NCBI RefSeq assembly: GCF_028657945.1
Contig: NZ_CP059693.1
Span: 3,410,001 to 3,474,000 of the forward strand
Origin: Thalassomonas haliotis
GTDB taxonomy: Bacteria > Pseudomonadota > Gammaproteobacteria > Enterobacterales > Alteromonadaceae
Direction of reading: 5' to 3'
Length of the DNA: 64,000 bases
The position numbers and the translations under genes were made by a program. The notes under the pieces are model-generated. The model was given only the letters and a program-made list of their open reading frames with translations, had not been told where the DNA came from and did not search any database. Within the stretch, counting starts at the first letter, position 1, and each line of letters starts with the position of its first letter. This document shows, piece after piece, positions 18,551 to 28,337 of the stretch.

Positions 18551-20869
18551 ATGATGAACAACCATTTGATCGACAAGCTCAGTGTTGAAATTCATCTACC
18601 GGATGCCGGTAATGCCTATGAACTTCAACACCACATCAGTACCTTGGTACATGATGAATTAATGACAGTGATCAGTGAGCATTGCGATCAGCTGTGCCCG
18701 GAAAATACCCATATCACCCTGGAAAACCTGGAGCTTGATTTGGGCTCACTACCGGCAGATAACTTTGTGCAGGCCTTTAGCGAACAATTTATCCGCCACT
18801 TTCCCGAGCTGTTAACCCAAAAAACAGAACAAGTTTTAACAGCTGACCACGGAGTCTCAGCAGCTGCTTCCCCTTTACTTAAAACTCAGCGGCAAACTCA
18901 ACTTCAAGGGCAAACGGACAACCAAGCTTGCAAAAACCACAGCCAAACATCACCCACTCCCGACACCATGAAGTTGGAAAAGCATGAATATGCCTGGCAA
19001 TTGATCACGTATTTCTTAACCCATGCCACCTTGCCCTGGTATGTTGATGCCAGGGAGTTTACCGGCATCACGGCTACACTGGAGTTTTTAATCGATCAAG
19101 GCAAGCTGGATATTTCGGCTTTTAAAAATCTGCTGAAAAGCCCCCCAGTTATCGACAGGCTGATAAGCCAACTCAACAACGAAACATTAACCCGACTTTA
19201 TGCCTACCTTACCGAGGAAAATGGCGGAGAAAAAATAAACTGGCCGGTGTTATTGCTCGAATTACAACGCACCTTAAAGCAAATAGCGGCAAAAAGTGCT
19301 TCATCCGTCAGGCAGAAGCAGAGCCAACCCGATACATTTTCACCGGCAGATTTCTCACAACAAGGCTTATGGCAGGATACTCAGCACAATATCCGTCAGG
19401 CATGGAAAACCATCTGGGGCCAAATTTCAAACAATAGCCCCAGGCGAGATATTTTTGCTGCAATACTCAAACCAATATCGGCTGGATTAAACCCGGATAT
19501 GATTCAAAGCTTTAAACGCCACTTGTTCGACAATCAGCAAATTAAAGCCATCGCAAGTGCTGGCTATCAGGACTTATTAATCGCCCTGGAAAATATTACT
19601 CAGCCGGTTAAGGAAAACATGGCAACAGCAAGCCAAAGCAGTCAGCCCCTTGTCATTGACCCACAACTAATAAGTAATAAACCGTTAACTCCCATTGCAA
19701 AAAGAAACAATCCGCCTGCCGGCGCGTTAAATCATTCAAATAAACCCAATAGTCTGGAAAACAAAGAAAGCACAGGTGCCAGCAATAGGAAAAATAACAG
19801 CCAGGCTAAAACTTTTGTTGATAAAAAACAGCAGATTCGCCTCCCGGCACAAGCAGGTTCGGCAACAGCTGCTGCAGAGCAAAAAAGGATTTTTCGCCCT
19901 GAAAACAAGGCGGTGGAACAACCTACTATTAGAGAAAAAACTCACCAGCACTTAGGCAGTTCATCACCCACTTCAACTAGCGCTGAAATCCCGGTTATAA
20001 ACTCCCCTGGTAGTACACAACAAACAGGCGAAGGTTTACCGGAAACATTATTCACTCAGGAGAATAACCAAGAAAAGAGTAAAAAAAATCGGGGTATGGA
20101 CACTAGCCAGAAACTTAACGCAAATAAAAAATCACCTCCAAGCCAAACTCATAAGCCAGGGGAACACCAAGCCAAGCGCCTGATCGGCGCTGGTGAGACC
20201 CCACAGACAAAGAGTCAACAAGAAATCACTCACCAGACTTTAGATAAAGCTGAAAACCTGCCAATCGACAAAACCTGTGAAAACAAAACAGAACCGCCGG
20301 TAAGGGAAGGCATCGGCAATCACCTGTCAAAAAACAAACTTGCCCCCTGCTTTGTTCCCGAGGTAGCCAGCCAGGGGCTGCCGGTGGAAAATGCCGGCCT
20401 GGTTATCTTCTGGCCCTATCTGCACATCTATTTTAAGGATCTCGGATTATATGAGGGTAAAGACTTTAAAGATCTCCAGTCCCGGGAAAAAGCCGTGCAT
20501 TTACTGCAATACCTGGCAACCGGTGAAGTAAACACCGAAGAGCATGCCCTGGTGCTCAATAAACTGTTATGCCGCTGGGACTTTAACCAGCCCCTTAACC
20601 GCTTTGTCGAGCTAAGCCAAAGGGAGCAGGAAGAATCGGAAAAACTGATACAGGCGGTGATCAATCACTGGAACACGCTAGGTAAAACCTCAATCAGCAG
20701 TTTCCGAAATACTTTTCTGATGCGAAAAGGCCTGTTAAGCCACCAGGATAACGGCTGGCTGCTCAGGGTAGAAAAAGGCCCTTATGACATACTGCTCGAC
20801 AGTATTCCCTGGGGCTTGTCCATGATCAAACTCTCCTGGGCCGACGAACTATTACACGTGGAATGGTGA
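18551..20869 (+). CDS. Contractile injection system tape-measure-type protein (Afp14-like position)
   Basis: A 772-residue protein with two conserved ends separated by a variable, disordered middle. Residues 1-75 contain LIDKLSVEIHLPDAGNAYEL and ITLENLELDLGSLP, and the last ~170 residues hold the block GLVIFWPYLHIYFKDLGLYEG, REKAVHLLQYLATGE, LNKLLCRW and WLLRVEKGPYDILLDSIPWGLSMIKLSW. Both blocks are hallmarks of the CIS tape measure protein family. The middle (~360-610) is rich in Gln, Asn, Ser, Thr and Lys with little predicted order. The family is thought to set tube length or assist assembly; length control here is inferred. It ends one base before the AAA+ ATPase ATG. Confidence 0.85.
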   Translation: MMNNHLIDKLSVEIHLPDAGNAYELQHHISTLVHDELMTVISEHCDQLCPENTHITLENLELDLGSLPADNFVQAFSEQFIRHFPELLTQKTEQVLTADHGVSAAASPLLKTQRQTQLQGQTDNQACKNHSQTSPTPDTMKLEKHEYAWQLITYFLTHATLPWYVDAREFTGITATLEFLIDQGKLDISAFKNLLKSPPVIDRLISQLNNETLTRLYAYLTEENGGEKINWPVLLLELQRTLKQIAAKSASSVRQKQSQPDTFSPADFSQQGLWQDTQHNIRQAWKTIWGQISNNSPRRDIFAAILKPISAGLNPDMIQSFKRHLFDNQQIKAIASAGYQDLLIALENITQPVKENMATASQSSQPLVIDPQLISNKPLTPIAKRNNPPAGALNHSNKPNSLENKESTGASNRKNNSQAKTFVDKKQQIRLPAQAGSATAAAEQKRIFRPENKAVEQPTIREKTHQHLGSSSPTSTSAEIPVINSPGSTQQTGEGLPETLFTQENNQEKSKKNRGMDTSQKLNANKKSPPSQTHKPGEHQAKRLIGAGETPQTKSQQEITHQTLDKAENLPIDKTCENKTEPPVREGIGNHLSKNKLAPCFVPEVASQGLPVENAGLVIFWPYLHIYFKDLGLYEGKDFKDLQSREKAVHLLQYLATGEVNTEEHALVLNKLLCRWDFNQPLNRFVELSQREQEESEKLIQAVINHWNTLGKTSISSFRNTFLMRKGLLSHQDNGWLLRVEKGPYDILLDSIPWGLSMIKLSWADELLHVEW

Positions 20870-20870
20870 T

Positions 20871-22226
20871 ATGAGCAATCAATTTATCGCAGCAACCGCC
20901 GAAGTATTAAACAAGGAACTGAACTGGTTTTATCAGCTCCTCGATACCCGGATAAAATTACATTTTGGCCACGACTGCGACTACCAGGATATTTTCGATA
21001 TCGCCCCGCCTGAGCTGGCAGGCGATTCCCAGCTGCACTACAACGGCTTCATTACTCATTACCATATCAACTTTGAAGAGCGCGTAGTGTTGATACTGGC
21101 GCTGGTCAGCCAAATCCGCCCGCAAATGCTCGACGTATTTTTCACCCGCAACGCCAGCCTGGATAAAGAGTTCACCGAATTTGGCGGTGCCACCAACACC
21201 CAAGGTAAAGTCTTCCTGCCAACGGCAGAAACTGCCTTATTTTTATTGGCGGGCACAGATCTGGAAAAACGCTTTTTATATTCTTATTTATTCGACGCCG
21301 ATCATTTCTTTAATAAACATGATTTTATTACCCTGGAGCATCACAAACCCCAAGAATCCTATTTATCCGGGGTATTAACCCTGTCGCGGGAAGTGCTCGA
21401 CCTCATTACCCGCGGCCATATCCGCAAGCCCGCCTTTAGCGCCGAATTTCCCGCCAAACTGATAGAGACTCAGCTGGAATGGGATGATCTGGTACTCGAT
21501 CCCTATACCCAAGATCAGGTTTATGAAATCAAAACCTGGATAGATTACGGCACTCAGCTGCTCAGTGAATATGACCTTGGCAGGAAAATAAAACCCGGTT
21601 ACCGCAGCCTGTTTTTTGGCCCGTCCGGTACAGGTAAAACCCTGACCGCTTCCCTGCTCGGCAAAGTTACCGGCCGGGATGTTTACCGCATTGACCTGAC
21701 GCTGGTGATCAGCAAATACATAGGGGAAACAGAAAAGAACCTGGAAAAAGTCTTTAAACAGGCGGAGCACAAAGACTGGATTTTATTTTTCGACGAAGCC
21801 GATGCCCTTTTTGGCAAGCGCACCAGTGTCAACGACGCCCACGACAAATTTGCCAACCAGGAAGTCTCCTACCTGCTGCAACGCCTGGAAGATTATGCCG
21901 GGGTAGTGATCCTGGCATCGAATTTAAAGAATAACCTCGACGAGGCCTTTACCCGGCGCTTTCAGTCCATTATCCATTTCCCCATTCCCAAGCAGTCGGA
22001 AAGGCTGAAACTCTGGTCCTGTGCCTTTGCCAGCAAGTTTGAACTCGACCATGATGTCGATCTGCACGCGTTAGCCAATGATTATGAAATGACCGGCGGA
22101 TCTATTATCAATGTAGTGCGCTATGCTTGTTTAATGACCCTGGCGCAGCAACAGCAAAGCATACCTTTTTCGCTGATCAAAGAAGGCATACGCAAAGAAT
22201 TCCATAAAGAAGGTAAAACTTTTTAG
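20871..22226 (+). CDS. AAA+ ATPase of the eCIS (Afp15-like)
   Basis: A 451-residue single-AAA+ protein. Walker A is G250-PSGTGKT-257 and Walker B ends in FFDEAD with D308/E309; a sensor/arginine-finger stretch (ASNLKNNLDEAFTRRFQS) follows. The N-terminal ~220 residues (NQFIAATAEVLNKELNWFYQLLDTR onward) form the accessory domain seen in Afp15/Pvc15 proteins. These ATPases are essential for particle assembly or disassembly in known eCIS and are not part of the finished particle. An AAA+ of this kind rather than ClpV, with no TssJLM membrane complex nearby, separates the locus from a type VI secretion system. Starts one base after the preceding stop. Confidence 0.93.
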   Translation: MSNQFIAATAEVLNKELNWFYQLLDTRIKLHFGHDCDYQDIFDIAPPELAGDSQLHYNGFITHYHINFEERVVLILALVSQIRPQMLDVFFTRNASLDKEFTEFGGATNTQGKVFLPTAETALFLLAGTDLEKRFLYSYLFDADHFFNKHDFITLEHHKPQESYLSGVLTLSREVLDLITRGHIRKPAFSAEFPAKLIETQLEWDDLVLDPYTQDQVYEIKTWIDYGTQLLSEYDLGRKIKPGYRSLFFGPSGTGKTLTASLLGKVTGRDVYRIDLTLVISKYIGETEKNLEKVFKQAEHKDWILFFDEADALFGKRTSVNDAHDKFANQEVSYLLQRLEDYAGVVILASNLKNNLDEAFTRRFQSIIHFPIPKQSERLKLWSCAFASKFELDHDVDLHALANDYEMTGGSIINVVRYACLMTLAQQQQSIPFSLIKEGIRKEFHKEGKTF

Positions 22227-22234
22227 GAGGCAAG

Positions 22235-23506
22235 ATGACCACGTTTTCACAGCACAGGCGGCGTACCCGAAGAGTCAATAGAAGCAAACCCCGTAAAGGC
22301 GATGTGATGCAATATGGGGAACATAGCGAGGCTAATGAGGGCTGCACCTTGCTATCCGGTATTATCAGCCAAAGTTCGCAAAATACAGCCACCAAAGCCT
22401 TATGCCAGCAGATACAGCATAAATTAACCCTTGGTAAGCCCAACGATGCCTTTGAACAGGAAGCAGATCATGTTGCCGATCAGGTGGTGAATTCACCGGC
22501 ATCCGCTGAACAAACTTCAGCAACAGGCTCCCGGCTACAAAAAAAAGAAGAAAAAGAGGAACAAGCACAGGCCAAACCGTTAACTGAAGCCAGGCTGCAA
22601 AAGCAGGAAGAAGAGGAGGAAGCTCAAGCCAAACCTTTAGCTGAAGCCAGGCTGCAAAGACAGGAAGAAGAGGAAGAAGCTCAGGCCAAACCATTAACGG
22701 AAGCCAGGCTGCAAAAGCAGGAAGAAGAGGAAGAAGCTCAGGCCAAACCGTTAACGGAAGCCAGGCTGCAAAGACAGGAAGAAGAAGAGGAAGCAGCACA
22801 GGCCAAACCTTTAACAGAAGCCAGGCTGCAAAAGCAGGAAGAAGAGGAGGAAGCTCAGGCCAAACCATTAGCTGAAGCCAGGCTGCAAAGACAGGAAGAA
22901 GAGGAAGCAGCTCAGGCCAAACCGTTAACGGAAGCCAGGCTGCAAAAGCAGGAAGAAGAGGAAGAAGCTCAGGCCAAAGCTATGCCCGCTGCCAAACTGA
23001 AAAAACAAAAGAAAAAGCGCCAGCACAAACTTGAGGAAGAAAAAGAACAGCAAGAAGTTCAGGCTAAAACAAACAACAGCAAAACCGGCTCCCCTGCCCA
23101 GACCTCAGGTGCAGACTCGACTGTAAACTCTACTATAAGCTCGACAACGGCCCGGCGCATAGGCGAACGCCAGGGTTCGGGTCAGGCCATGGATACCAAT
23201 ACCAAACATTTTATGGAAGCGAATTTTCATAAAGACTTCAGCAATGTCCGCATCCATAACGACAACGAAGCCAATCAATTAAGCCAGCAACTACACGCCC
23301 AGGCATTTACCTTAAAGCAAGATATTTATTTCAACGCAGGCAAATACAACCCGGACTCAAGAAGCGGCAAACACTTACTGGCCCACGAACTCACCCATGT
23401 AGTACAGCAAAATGCCGCCCTCGCAGACAAAAGCCCCCGGGGCGCTATCGCTGCTGATAACGGGCATAAAGGCAAAAGAGAAAATAACAAAGGAGAACAC
23501 AACTAA
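22235..23506 (+). CDS. DUF4157 protein with charged 19-residue tandem repeats
   Basis: A 423-residue protein preceded by AGGAGG. Residues ~60-95 carry a short FEQEADHVADQV motif usual in this family. Residues ~99-251 are eight tandem copies of a 19-residue unit of the form EARLQ(K/R)QEEEEEAQAKPL(T/A), then a Lys/Gln-rich stretch. The DUF4157 domain occupies ~320-397, with FHKDFSNVRIHND, AFTLKQDIYFNAGKYNP, and the zinc-metalloprotease-like HELTH at 384-388 followed by VVQQ. DUF4157 is strongly linked to eCIS loci and proposed to mark or load cargo. Only a short basic tail follows the domain, so this protein has no obvious toxin part; it may be an adaptor, a chaperone, or a remnant cargo. Confidence 0.85.
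   Translation: MTTFSQHRRRTRRVNRSKPRKGDVMQYGEHSEANEGCTLLSGIISQSSQNTATKALCQQIQHKLTLGKPNDAFEQEADHVADQVVNSPASAEQTSATGSRLQKKEEKEEQAQAKPLTEARLQKQEEEEEAQAKPLAEARLQRQEEEEEAQAKPLTEARLQKQEEEEEAQAKPLTEARLQRQEEEEEAAQAKPLTEARLQKQEEEEEAQAKPLAEARLQRQEEEEAAQAKPLTEARLQKQEEEEEAQAKAMPAAKLKKQKKKRQHKLEEEKEQQEVQAKTNNSKTGSPAQTSGADSTVNSTISSTTARRIGERQGSGQAMDTNTKHFMEANFHKDFSNVRIHNDNEANQLSQQLHAQAFTLKQDIYFNAGKYNPDSRSGKHLLAHELTHVVQQNAALADKSPRGAIAADNGHKGKRENNKGEHN
22529..22989 (+). repeat. 57-bp coding tandem repeat (8 units)
   Basis: Eight head-to-tail units of ~57 bp inside the first DUF4157 gene encode the 19-residue EARLQ...AQAKPL repeat. LQKQ and LQRQ versions alternate, so the real period looks like 114 bp, meaning a two-unit block was amplified. 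Two units carry an extra alanine codon. Copy number is likely to vary between strains. Confidence 0.9.
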
Positions 23507-23551
23507 ACAGCGCCCTTTGCAGGGAAGTTAACTTAACAACAAGGAAGCAGC

Positions 23552-26500
23552 ATGGCCAATAAAACAATTGCACAATGCAGTACCACCCAGGCTTCACGTC
23601 GCCCGACGTCTAAGCCCGGTACTCAGCGCTCGCAATTACAGGCCAAGGCACAAAACTCCAACGAAAATCTCACCGCTTTGATCGCAAATAGCAGTCACGG
23701 CAGCCCAGCGGCCATAACCGCAAACTCTCAGAGTGCAAACAAGCATGCAGGGCAACAAGCTTCTTCATTAAGCCAGATTATTCGTGCAAACAATATCCAG
23801 ACGAAGTTAACTATCGGCGCAGCCAATTCAAGTTATGAACAAGAAGCCGACAGTGTTGCCGACAAGGTCGTCGCCCTTAACAGCTTTTCACCGGGTGCCG
23901 GGGCACAGACCACAACTGCTGACAACAAAAAATCAGCAGCCGCTGGCACCGGCCATAACGGCAAAGGGGGCGTTCAAGCGCACATTCAATCCAAGGACAA
24001 CAGCCAAGCGCCTGCAAAAGTGCAACGAAGTTTTATGGACTTGGCACCCGGTCCCGAACAAGAAGCTGAGCAGGAAGGTGAGCAAGAAGCTCAATCCCCC
24101 ACTTTTGCAGGCGAAAGCCAGGTGCTCACTAAGCTGATCCAGGCAAGCCAGGAGTCGGCAACTGCCGACACAACCGCCAGCCCGGCCTTTGAATCCTCGT
24201 TGCAAAGCTCCAAAGGCGGCGGCACTCCCCTGCCGGAAAACACCCGCTCAGAAATGGAAACCGGCATAGGCGCAGATTTCAGCGCCGTTAAGATACATAC
24301 CAATAATAATGCCGCGCAAATGAACCGGCAGATCAACGCCAAAGCTTTTACCCACGGCAGCGATATCTATTTTAATCAGGGACAATACAATCCCGAATCA
24401 AGCTCAGGCAAACACCTGCTGGCCCATGAGCTAACCCATACGGTACAGCAAGGGGCCTCCTCTAAAACTCAGGCCTCCTCCCAAAGCGCTGATATCAGCC
24501 GGGTCAGCAGGCAAAGTGCTTCGCAGGGCACTTCCCAAAGTACAACACAACCAAAAATACAAAGAGGCTGGTTAGGCAGCGCCCTGGGGGCAATATCCGA
24601 CGCCGCCAGCTCTGCGGTAAACTGGGCCGCCGATCAAATAAATTCAGCGCTGAACTGGGCCAAAGAAAAGTTTGCCGGTTTTGTCCAGTCCATTCCCGGC
24701 TATAAATTATTATCCGTTATCCTCGGCCAAGACCCGGTGACCGGTAAAACGGTGGCCCGTAACGGCAGAAACTTTATTGAAGCCGGATTAAACATCATCC
24801 CGTTCGGCAGCAAGTACCAGCAAAAACTCGAAGCCACCGGCGCCATGGAAGAAGCCGCCACCTGGCTGGATCAGAAAATCGCCAAACTGGACATCAGCCT
24901 GACCTCAATTCTTAACGACATCAGTAACTTTTGGTCTTCGAGATCTCTATCCGATTTAACCAATGTCTCAGGCGTACTCAGTCAGGCCGCCAATATTATC
25001 CGCAGGCCAATCGCCAGCGTCATCAGTTTTGCCACCAGTATCGCGGCTAAACTGCTTGAAATCGTGAAAAAATACCTGCTCGGCTCCCTGGTGGGCTTTA
25101 TTAAAGATCATACCCGGGGTTATCCGCTGCTTACTGTGATCCTCGGCAAAGATCCGATCACCGACGAAGCGGTAGAGCGCAGCGGCATGAACCTGATTCG
25201 CGGCTTTATGCTGTTATCGGCCTCGGGCGAAGAACAATTGCGGCAAATGCAAGAAACCGGCTCTTTGCAAAAAGCCGCCGACTGGATTGACGGCGCTGTC
25301 GCCCGGCTTGATCTCAGCTGGCAAAGCATTAAAAACATGTTTAGCAAAGCCTGGGATCTGGTGAGCATCACCAGCTTAATGGACCCCATAGGCGCCTTTA
25401 CCCAGCTGGCGCAGATATTTTTAGCCCCCGCCGGTCGCATACTCAGCTTTGTAGTGGAAGTCGGCATAAAAATATTAGCCCTGATCAAAGATGCCCTGAT
25501 CGCCAGGTTAATTAAATTTGCCCGTAAAATTCCCGGTTACCCGCTGCTGACGGTGATTTTAGGCAAAGACCCCTTCTCAGGTAATCCGGTGCCGCGCACC
25601 GCAGAAAACATCATTCACGGCTTCTTAAGCCTGCTGCCCGGCGGCGAAGAAAAGTTCCAGACCATGAAAGAGTCCGGTGCCATCGACCGCGCCACCAGCT
25701 GGATAGAGGGCGCCATCGCCGAATTGGGCTTCACCTGGAAATATATCAAAGGCTTGTTTATGCAGGCCTGGAACGGCTTCAGCCTGTCTGACTTAGCCGC
25801 GCCGCTGGAAGCCTTTGGCCGCATCATGAATTTGTTTATCGACCCGCTCAAACGCCTGTTCAGCTTTATTATCAAGGTGCTGAAAAAGATCATCGAAATT
25901 ATCCTGTCGATCATGGGTTTCCCCACTGATTTGGTGGTGAATATCGTCAACCGGGCGATGCAGGCCTTCGCCGACATTAAGCGCGACCCGATAGGTTTTA
26001 TCTTAAACCTGCTAAAAGCCATCAAAAAAGGCTTCTCGCTGTTTTTCGATAATATCCTCAAACACCTGTTCAACGGCCTCACCAGCTGGTTATTTCAGCA
26101 GGTCAAAGATGCCGGCATCACACCGCCAAAAGACCTCAGCCTGGGTTCAATCTTCGGTTTTGTACTCGATGTACTCGGCATTACCGCAGAAAAAATCTGG
26201 CAGAAACTGGCCGATAAGATCGGCCAGGAAAAAGTCAACCGTATCCGCGGCATGATAGACAAACTCACCGGGATCTGGACCTTTGTTAAAGACGTGATGA
26301 CCCGGGGGCCAATCGCCATCTGGGAATATATCGTCGAAAAAATCAGCGGCCTGTGGAACATGGTGCTTGAAGGCGTACAAAACTGGATCATGACCAGGAT
26401 CATCACCCAAGTCACGGCAAAACTGCTGAGCATGCTTGACCCCACCGGCATTATGGCAGTGATCAACTCCACTATCGCCCTGTATAAAGCGATACAGTCT

Positions 26501-28336
26501 TTTATCGCCTACATCAAACAGATGCTGCAAATCGTCAACTCCTTTGTTATGGGGGTGGCAGAAATCGCCAAAGGGAATATTCTCAGTGCCGCGAAATTCC
26601 TTGAAGGCGCCTTAGCCAAAGCCGTGCCTATTGCCATAGGTTTCCTCGCCAACCAGGTCGGCCTGGGCGGTTTAGGCAAGCGCATTGGCGAAATGATCAA
26701 AAAGGTTCAGGGCAAAGTAGACCAGGCCCTGACCTGGCTGGTAGATAAAGCGGTGTCGGCGGGCAGCGCCTTATTGAAAATGGGCAAAGGAGCTATCAGC
26801 GCCGTGAAAAACTGGTGGCAAACACGCAAAGAGTTCACCGATCACGCAGGTAAAAAACACGCCCTGTATTATCCCAGCGCCCAGGGAGAGCTGACGGTAG
26901 CCAGTACGCCAACCCCGGTTAACCAGTTCCTGAATAATCTGGTGATTGCCGATACCGACCCGAAAAAAACCGAAAAGCAAGGTCATAAAAGCAAAGCACT
27001 GGCGATAATGAAGATAATCAACGACCAGCGCGCCATTATCCAGAAAAATGGCGGTAAAGACGCAGCCGCAGAAGCCAAGGTAGCACAGCAGTTAGCCCTG
27101 CTGCCGCCCCAGTTAACGCCGTTGATGGTGGGAGACAGCGGCGGACGCATCCCCTCGCCCCTGACCCTGGAAGCGTTAAAAGAAAAACCGGTGAAAATGC
27201 CAAGAACACCGGATGAAGAGACCATAGACGTTAACGCCGCCACGCAAATAGTCACCCTGGCGGCAGAGGCGGCAACCGACTCACTGGCATTAAGCAAGCA
27301 GTTTAAGGCCATTAAAACCCGCTTCGCCTTAAGCAAAGTCAGTTTCCATACCCAAGGTAAAATCAGCAAAGTTAAGCTGGAAGCCTCAAAAAATAAGGAT
27401 ATTCAGGTGAACCTGCCGGTAAAAGACAAAACCCCCGGCATCTCGCTTAAAAGTAATGTCATCAATGTGCCGGGCGCTGCCGCAGGCGATACCGTATCGA
27501 CCGGCATGACCGCAGATCCGGTAGGGCCGGATAAAATAGGCAAAGGCAGTGAACCCCTTGGCAGTGCGTTAAAAGTGGTGATGGGAAAACTTATCACCGC
27601 GCCGGAGCAGAAAAATCCGTCAAAATATATCAAAGGCCATTTATTAAACCACAACATCGGCGGCCCGGGCACCGGACAAAACATGTATCCGATCACCGCA
27701 GAGGCCAACAAAAATCACAATACCTCCATCGAAGAGAAGGTAAAAGGCTGGGTGGAAAAACAAAGTTATTGGATTTATTACCAGGTAAATGTCGCCGGTA
27801 TCAGTGAGAATATTGTCCATGCCAATCAAAAACACCCGGATAACTACATCAATTCCAAGTTTGTTTGTAAGGCGTATATCCGCAATACCGACGGACAGGA
27901 GCATAATACAGCGACCTCAACCATAGATTCCATTTACGTTAAGGGCGATGCCTCAGCCAGTGCCAATGAACCGGCCTATCAGCTTGATGGCGGCATAAAA
28001 TCAGCAATGGATACCTTAACCACGGATGAAAGAAAGTCGAGTAATTTAAGCAGTAAGTTCAAGATTTCAGGCATAGGGCCAGAGGCGATTAAGATCCTGC
28101 TTAAAGCTTATGGCGATTATGCCAAAGGTGATTTGGTGAATGAGTTAACCTCAGGACAAAAGTCGACCTTAACCACAGTGAACGGCAAAGCCGGAGATAT
28201 TAAAACCGCCATTGCCGCCATAGTTGCCGGTAGAGCACCGCCTCCGGCAGCGCCTCCAACAGCTCCGGCGGCTCCTGCTCCTGCGGCAACAGCTCCAGCA
28301 GATACAAGCGCACCTGCAACAGCCACTGCGGATTAA
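23552..28336 (+). CDS. DUF4157 cargo protein with internal repeats and nuclease-like C terminus
   Basis: A 1594-residue probable eCIS cargo. Residues 1-215 are disordered with a FEQEAD-like motif (SYEQEADSVADKV). DUF4157 spans ~226-305 with HELTH at 292-296. From ~340 three similar modules of ~140 residues begin near 381, 522 and 661, each with GYxLLxVILGxDP, a glycine/arginine-asparagine step and an AAxWxDxxIAxLD helix. A long amphipathic/hydrophobic helical region (~770-1080) follows and could insert in membranes. Near the C terminus, K1361-GHLLNHNIGGPGTGQN...ITAEAN-K-N-H-1389 resembles the core of DNA/RNA non-specific (beta-beta-alpha metal) nucleases. The last ~25 residues are Ala/Pro/Thr-rich. 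Toxic nuclease activity is inference; DUF4157 and eCIS linkage are solid. Confidence 0.85.
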   Translation: MANKTIAQCSTTQASRRPTSKPGTQRSQLQAKAQNSNENLTALIANSSHGSPAAITANSQSANKHAGQQASSLSQIIRANNIQTKLTIGAANSSYEQEADSVADKVVALNSFSPGAGAQTTTADNKKSAAAGTGHNGKGGVQAHIQSKDNSQAPAKVQRSFMDLAPGPEQEAEQEGEQEAQSPTFAGESQVLTKLIQASQESATADTTASPAFESSLQSSKGGGTPLPENTRSEMETGIGADFSAVKIHTNNNAAQMNRQINAKAFTHGSDIYFNQGQYNPESSSGKHLLAHELTHTVQQGASSKTQASSQSADISRVSRQSASQGTSQSTTQPKIQRGWLGSALGAISDAASSAVNWAADQINSALNWAKEKFAGFVQSIPGYKLLSVILGQDPVTGKTVARNGRNFIEAGLNIIPFGSKYQQKLEATGAMEEAATWLDQKIAKLDISLTSILNDISNFWSSRSLSDLTNVSGVLSQAANIIRRPIASVISFATSIAAKLLEIVKKYLLGSLVGFIKDHTRGYPLLTVILGKDPITDEAVERSGMNLIRGFMLLSASGEEQLRQMQETGSLQKAADWIDGAVARLDLSWQSIKNMFSKAWDLVSITSLMDPIGAFTQLAQIFLAPAGRILSFVVEVGIKILALIKDALIARLIKFARKIPGYPLLTVILGKDPFSGNPVPRTAENIIHGFLSLLPGGEEKFQTMKESGAIDRATSWIEGAIAELGFTWKYIKGLFMQAWNGFSLSDLAAPLEAFGRIMNLFIDPLKRLFSFIIKVLKKIIEIILSIMGFPTDLVVNIVNRAMQAFADIKRDPIGFILNLLKAIKKGFSLFFDNILKHLFNGLTSWLFQQVKDAGITPPKDLSLGSIFGFVLDVLGITAEKIWQKLADKIGQEKVNRIRGMIDKLTGIWTFVKDVMTRGPIAIWEYIVEKISGLWNMVLEGVQNWIMTRIITQVTAKLLSMLDPTGIMAVINSTIALYKAIQSFIAYIKQMLQIVNSFVMGVAEIAKGNILSAAKFLEGALAKAVPIAIGFLANQVGLGGLGKRIGEMIKKVQGKVDQALTWLVDKAVSAGSALLKMGKGAISAVKNWWQTRKEFTDHAGKKHALYYPSAQGELTVASTPTPVNQFLNNLVIADTDPKKTEKQGHKSKALAIMKIINDQRAIIQKNGGKDAAAEAKVAQQLALLPPQLTPLMVGDSGGRIPSPLTLEALKEKPVKMPRTPDEETIDVNAATQIVTLAAEAATDSLALSKQFKAIKTRFALSKVSFHTQGKISKVKLEASKNKDIQVNLPVKDKTPGISLKSNVINVPGAAAGDTVSTGMTADPVGPDKIGKGSEPLGSALKVVMGKLITAPEQKNPSKYIKGHLLNHNIGGPGTGQNMYPITAEANKNHNTSIEEKVKGWVEKQSYWIYYQVNVAGISENIVHANQKHPDNYINSKFVCKAYIRNTDGQEHNTATSTIDSIYVKGDASASANEPAYQLDGGIKSAMDTLTTDERKSSNLSSKFKISGIGPEAIKILLKAYGDYAKGDLVNELTSGQKSTLTTVNGKAGDIKTAIAAIVAGRAPPPAAPPTAPAAPAPAATAPADTSAPATATAD

Positions 28337-28337
28337 C

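Noticed and set aside
1-22226. Type VI secretion system or prophage tail
   Set aside because: No TssJLM, ClpV, capsid, terminase or lysis genes are seen. DUF5908, the Afp11/Afp12 pair, the AAA+ ATPase and DUF4157 genes fit an eCIS.
22365-22868. Leucine/proline-rich frame on the minus strand over the repeats
   Set aside because: A reverse reading of the glutamate-rich repeat; it has no ribosome binding site and no membrane-protein pattern.
22529-22989. CRISPR array
   Set aside because: The repeats are contiguous without unique spacers, keep a single open frame and encode a regular peptide unit.
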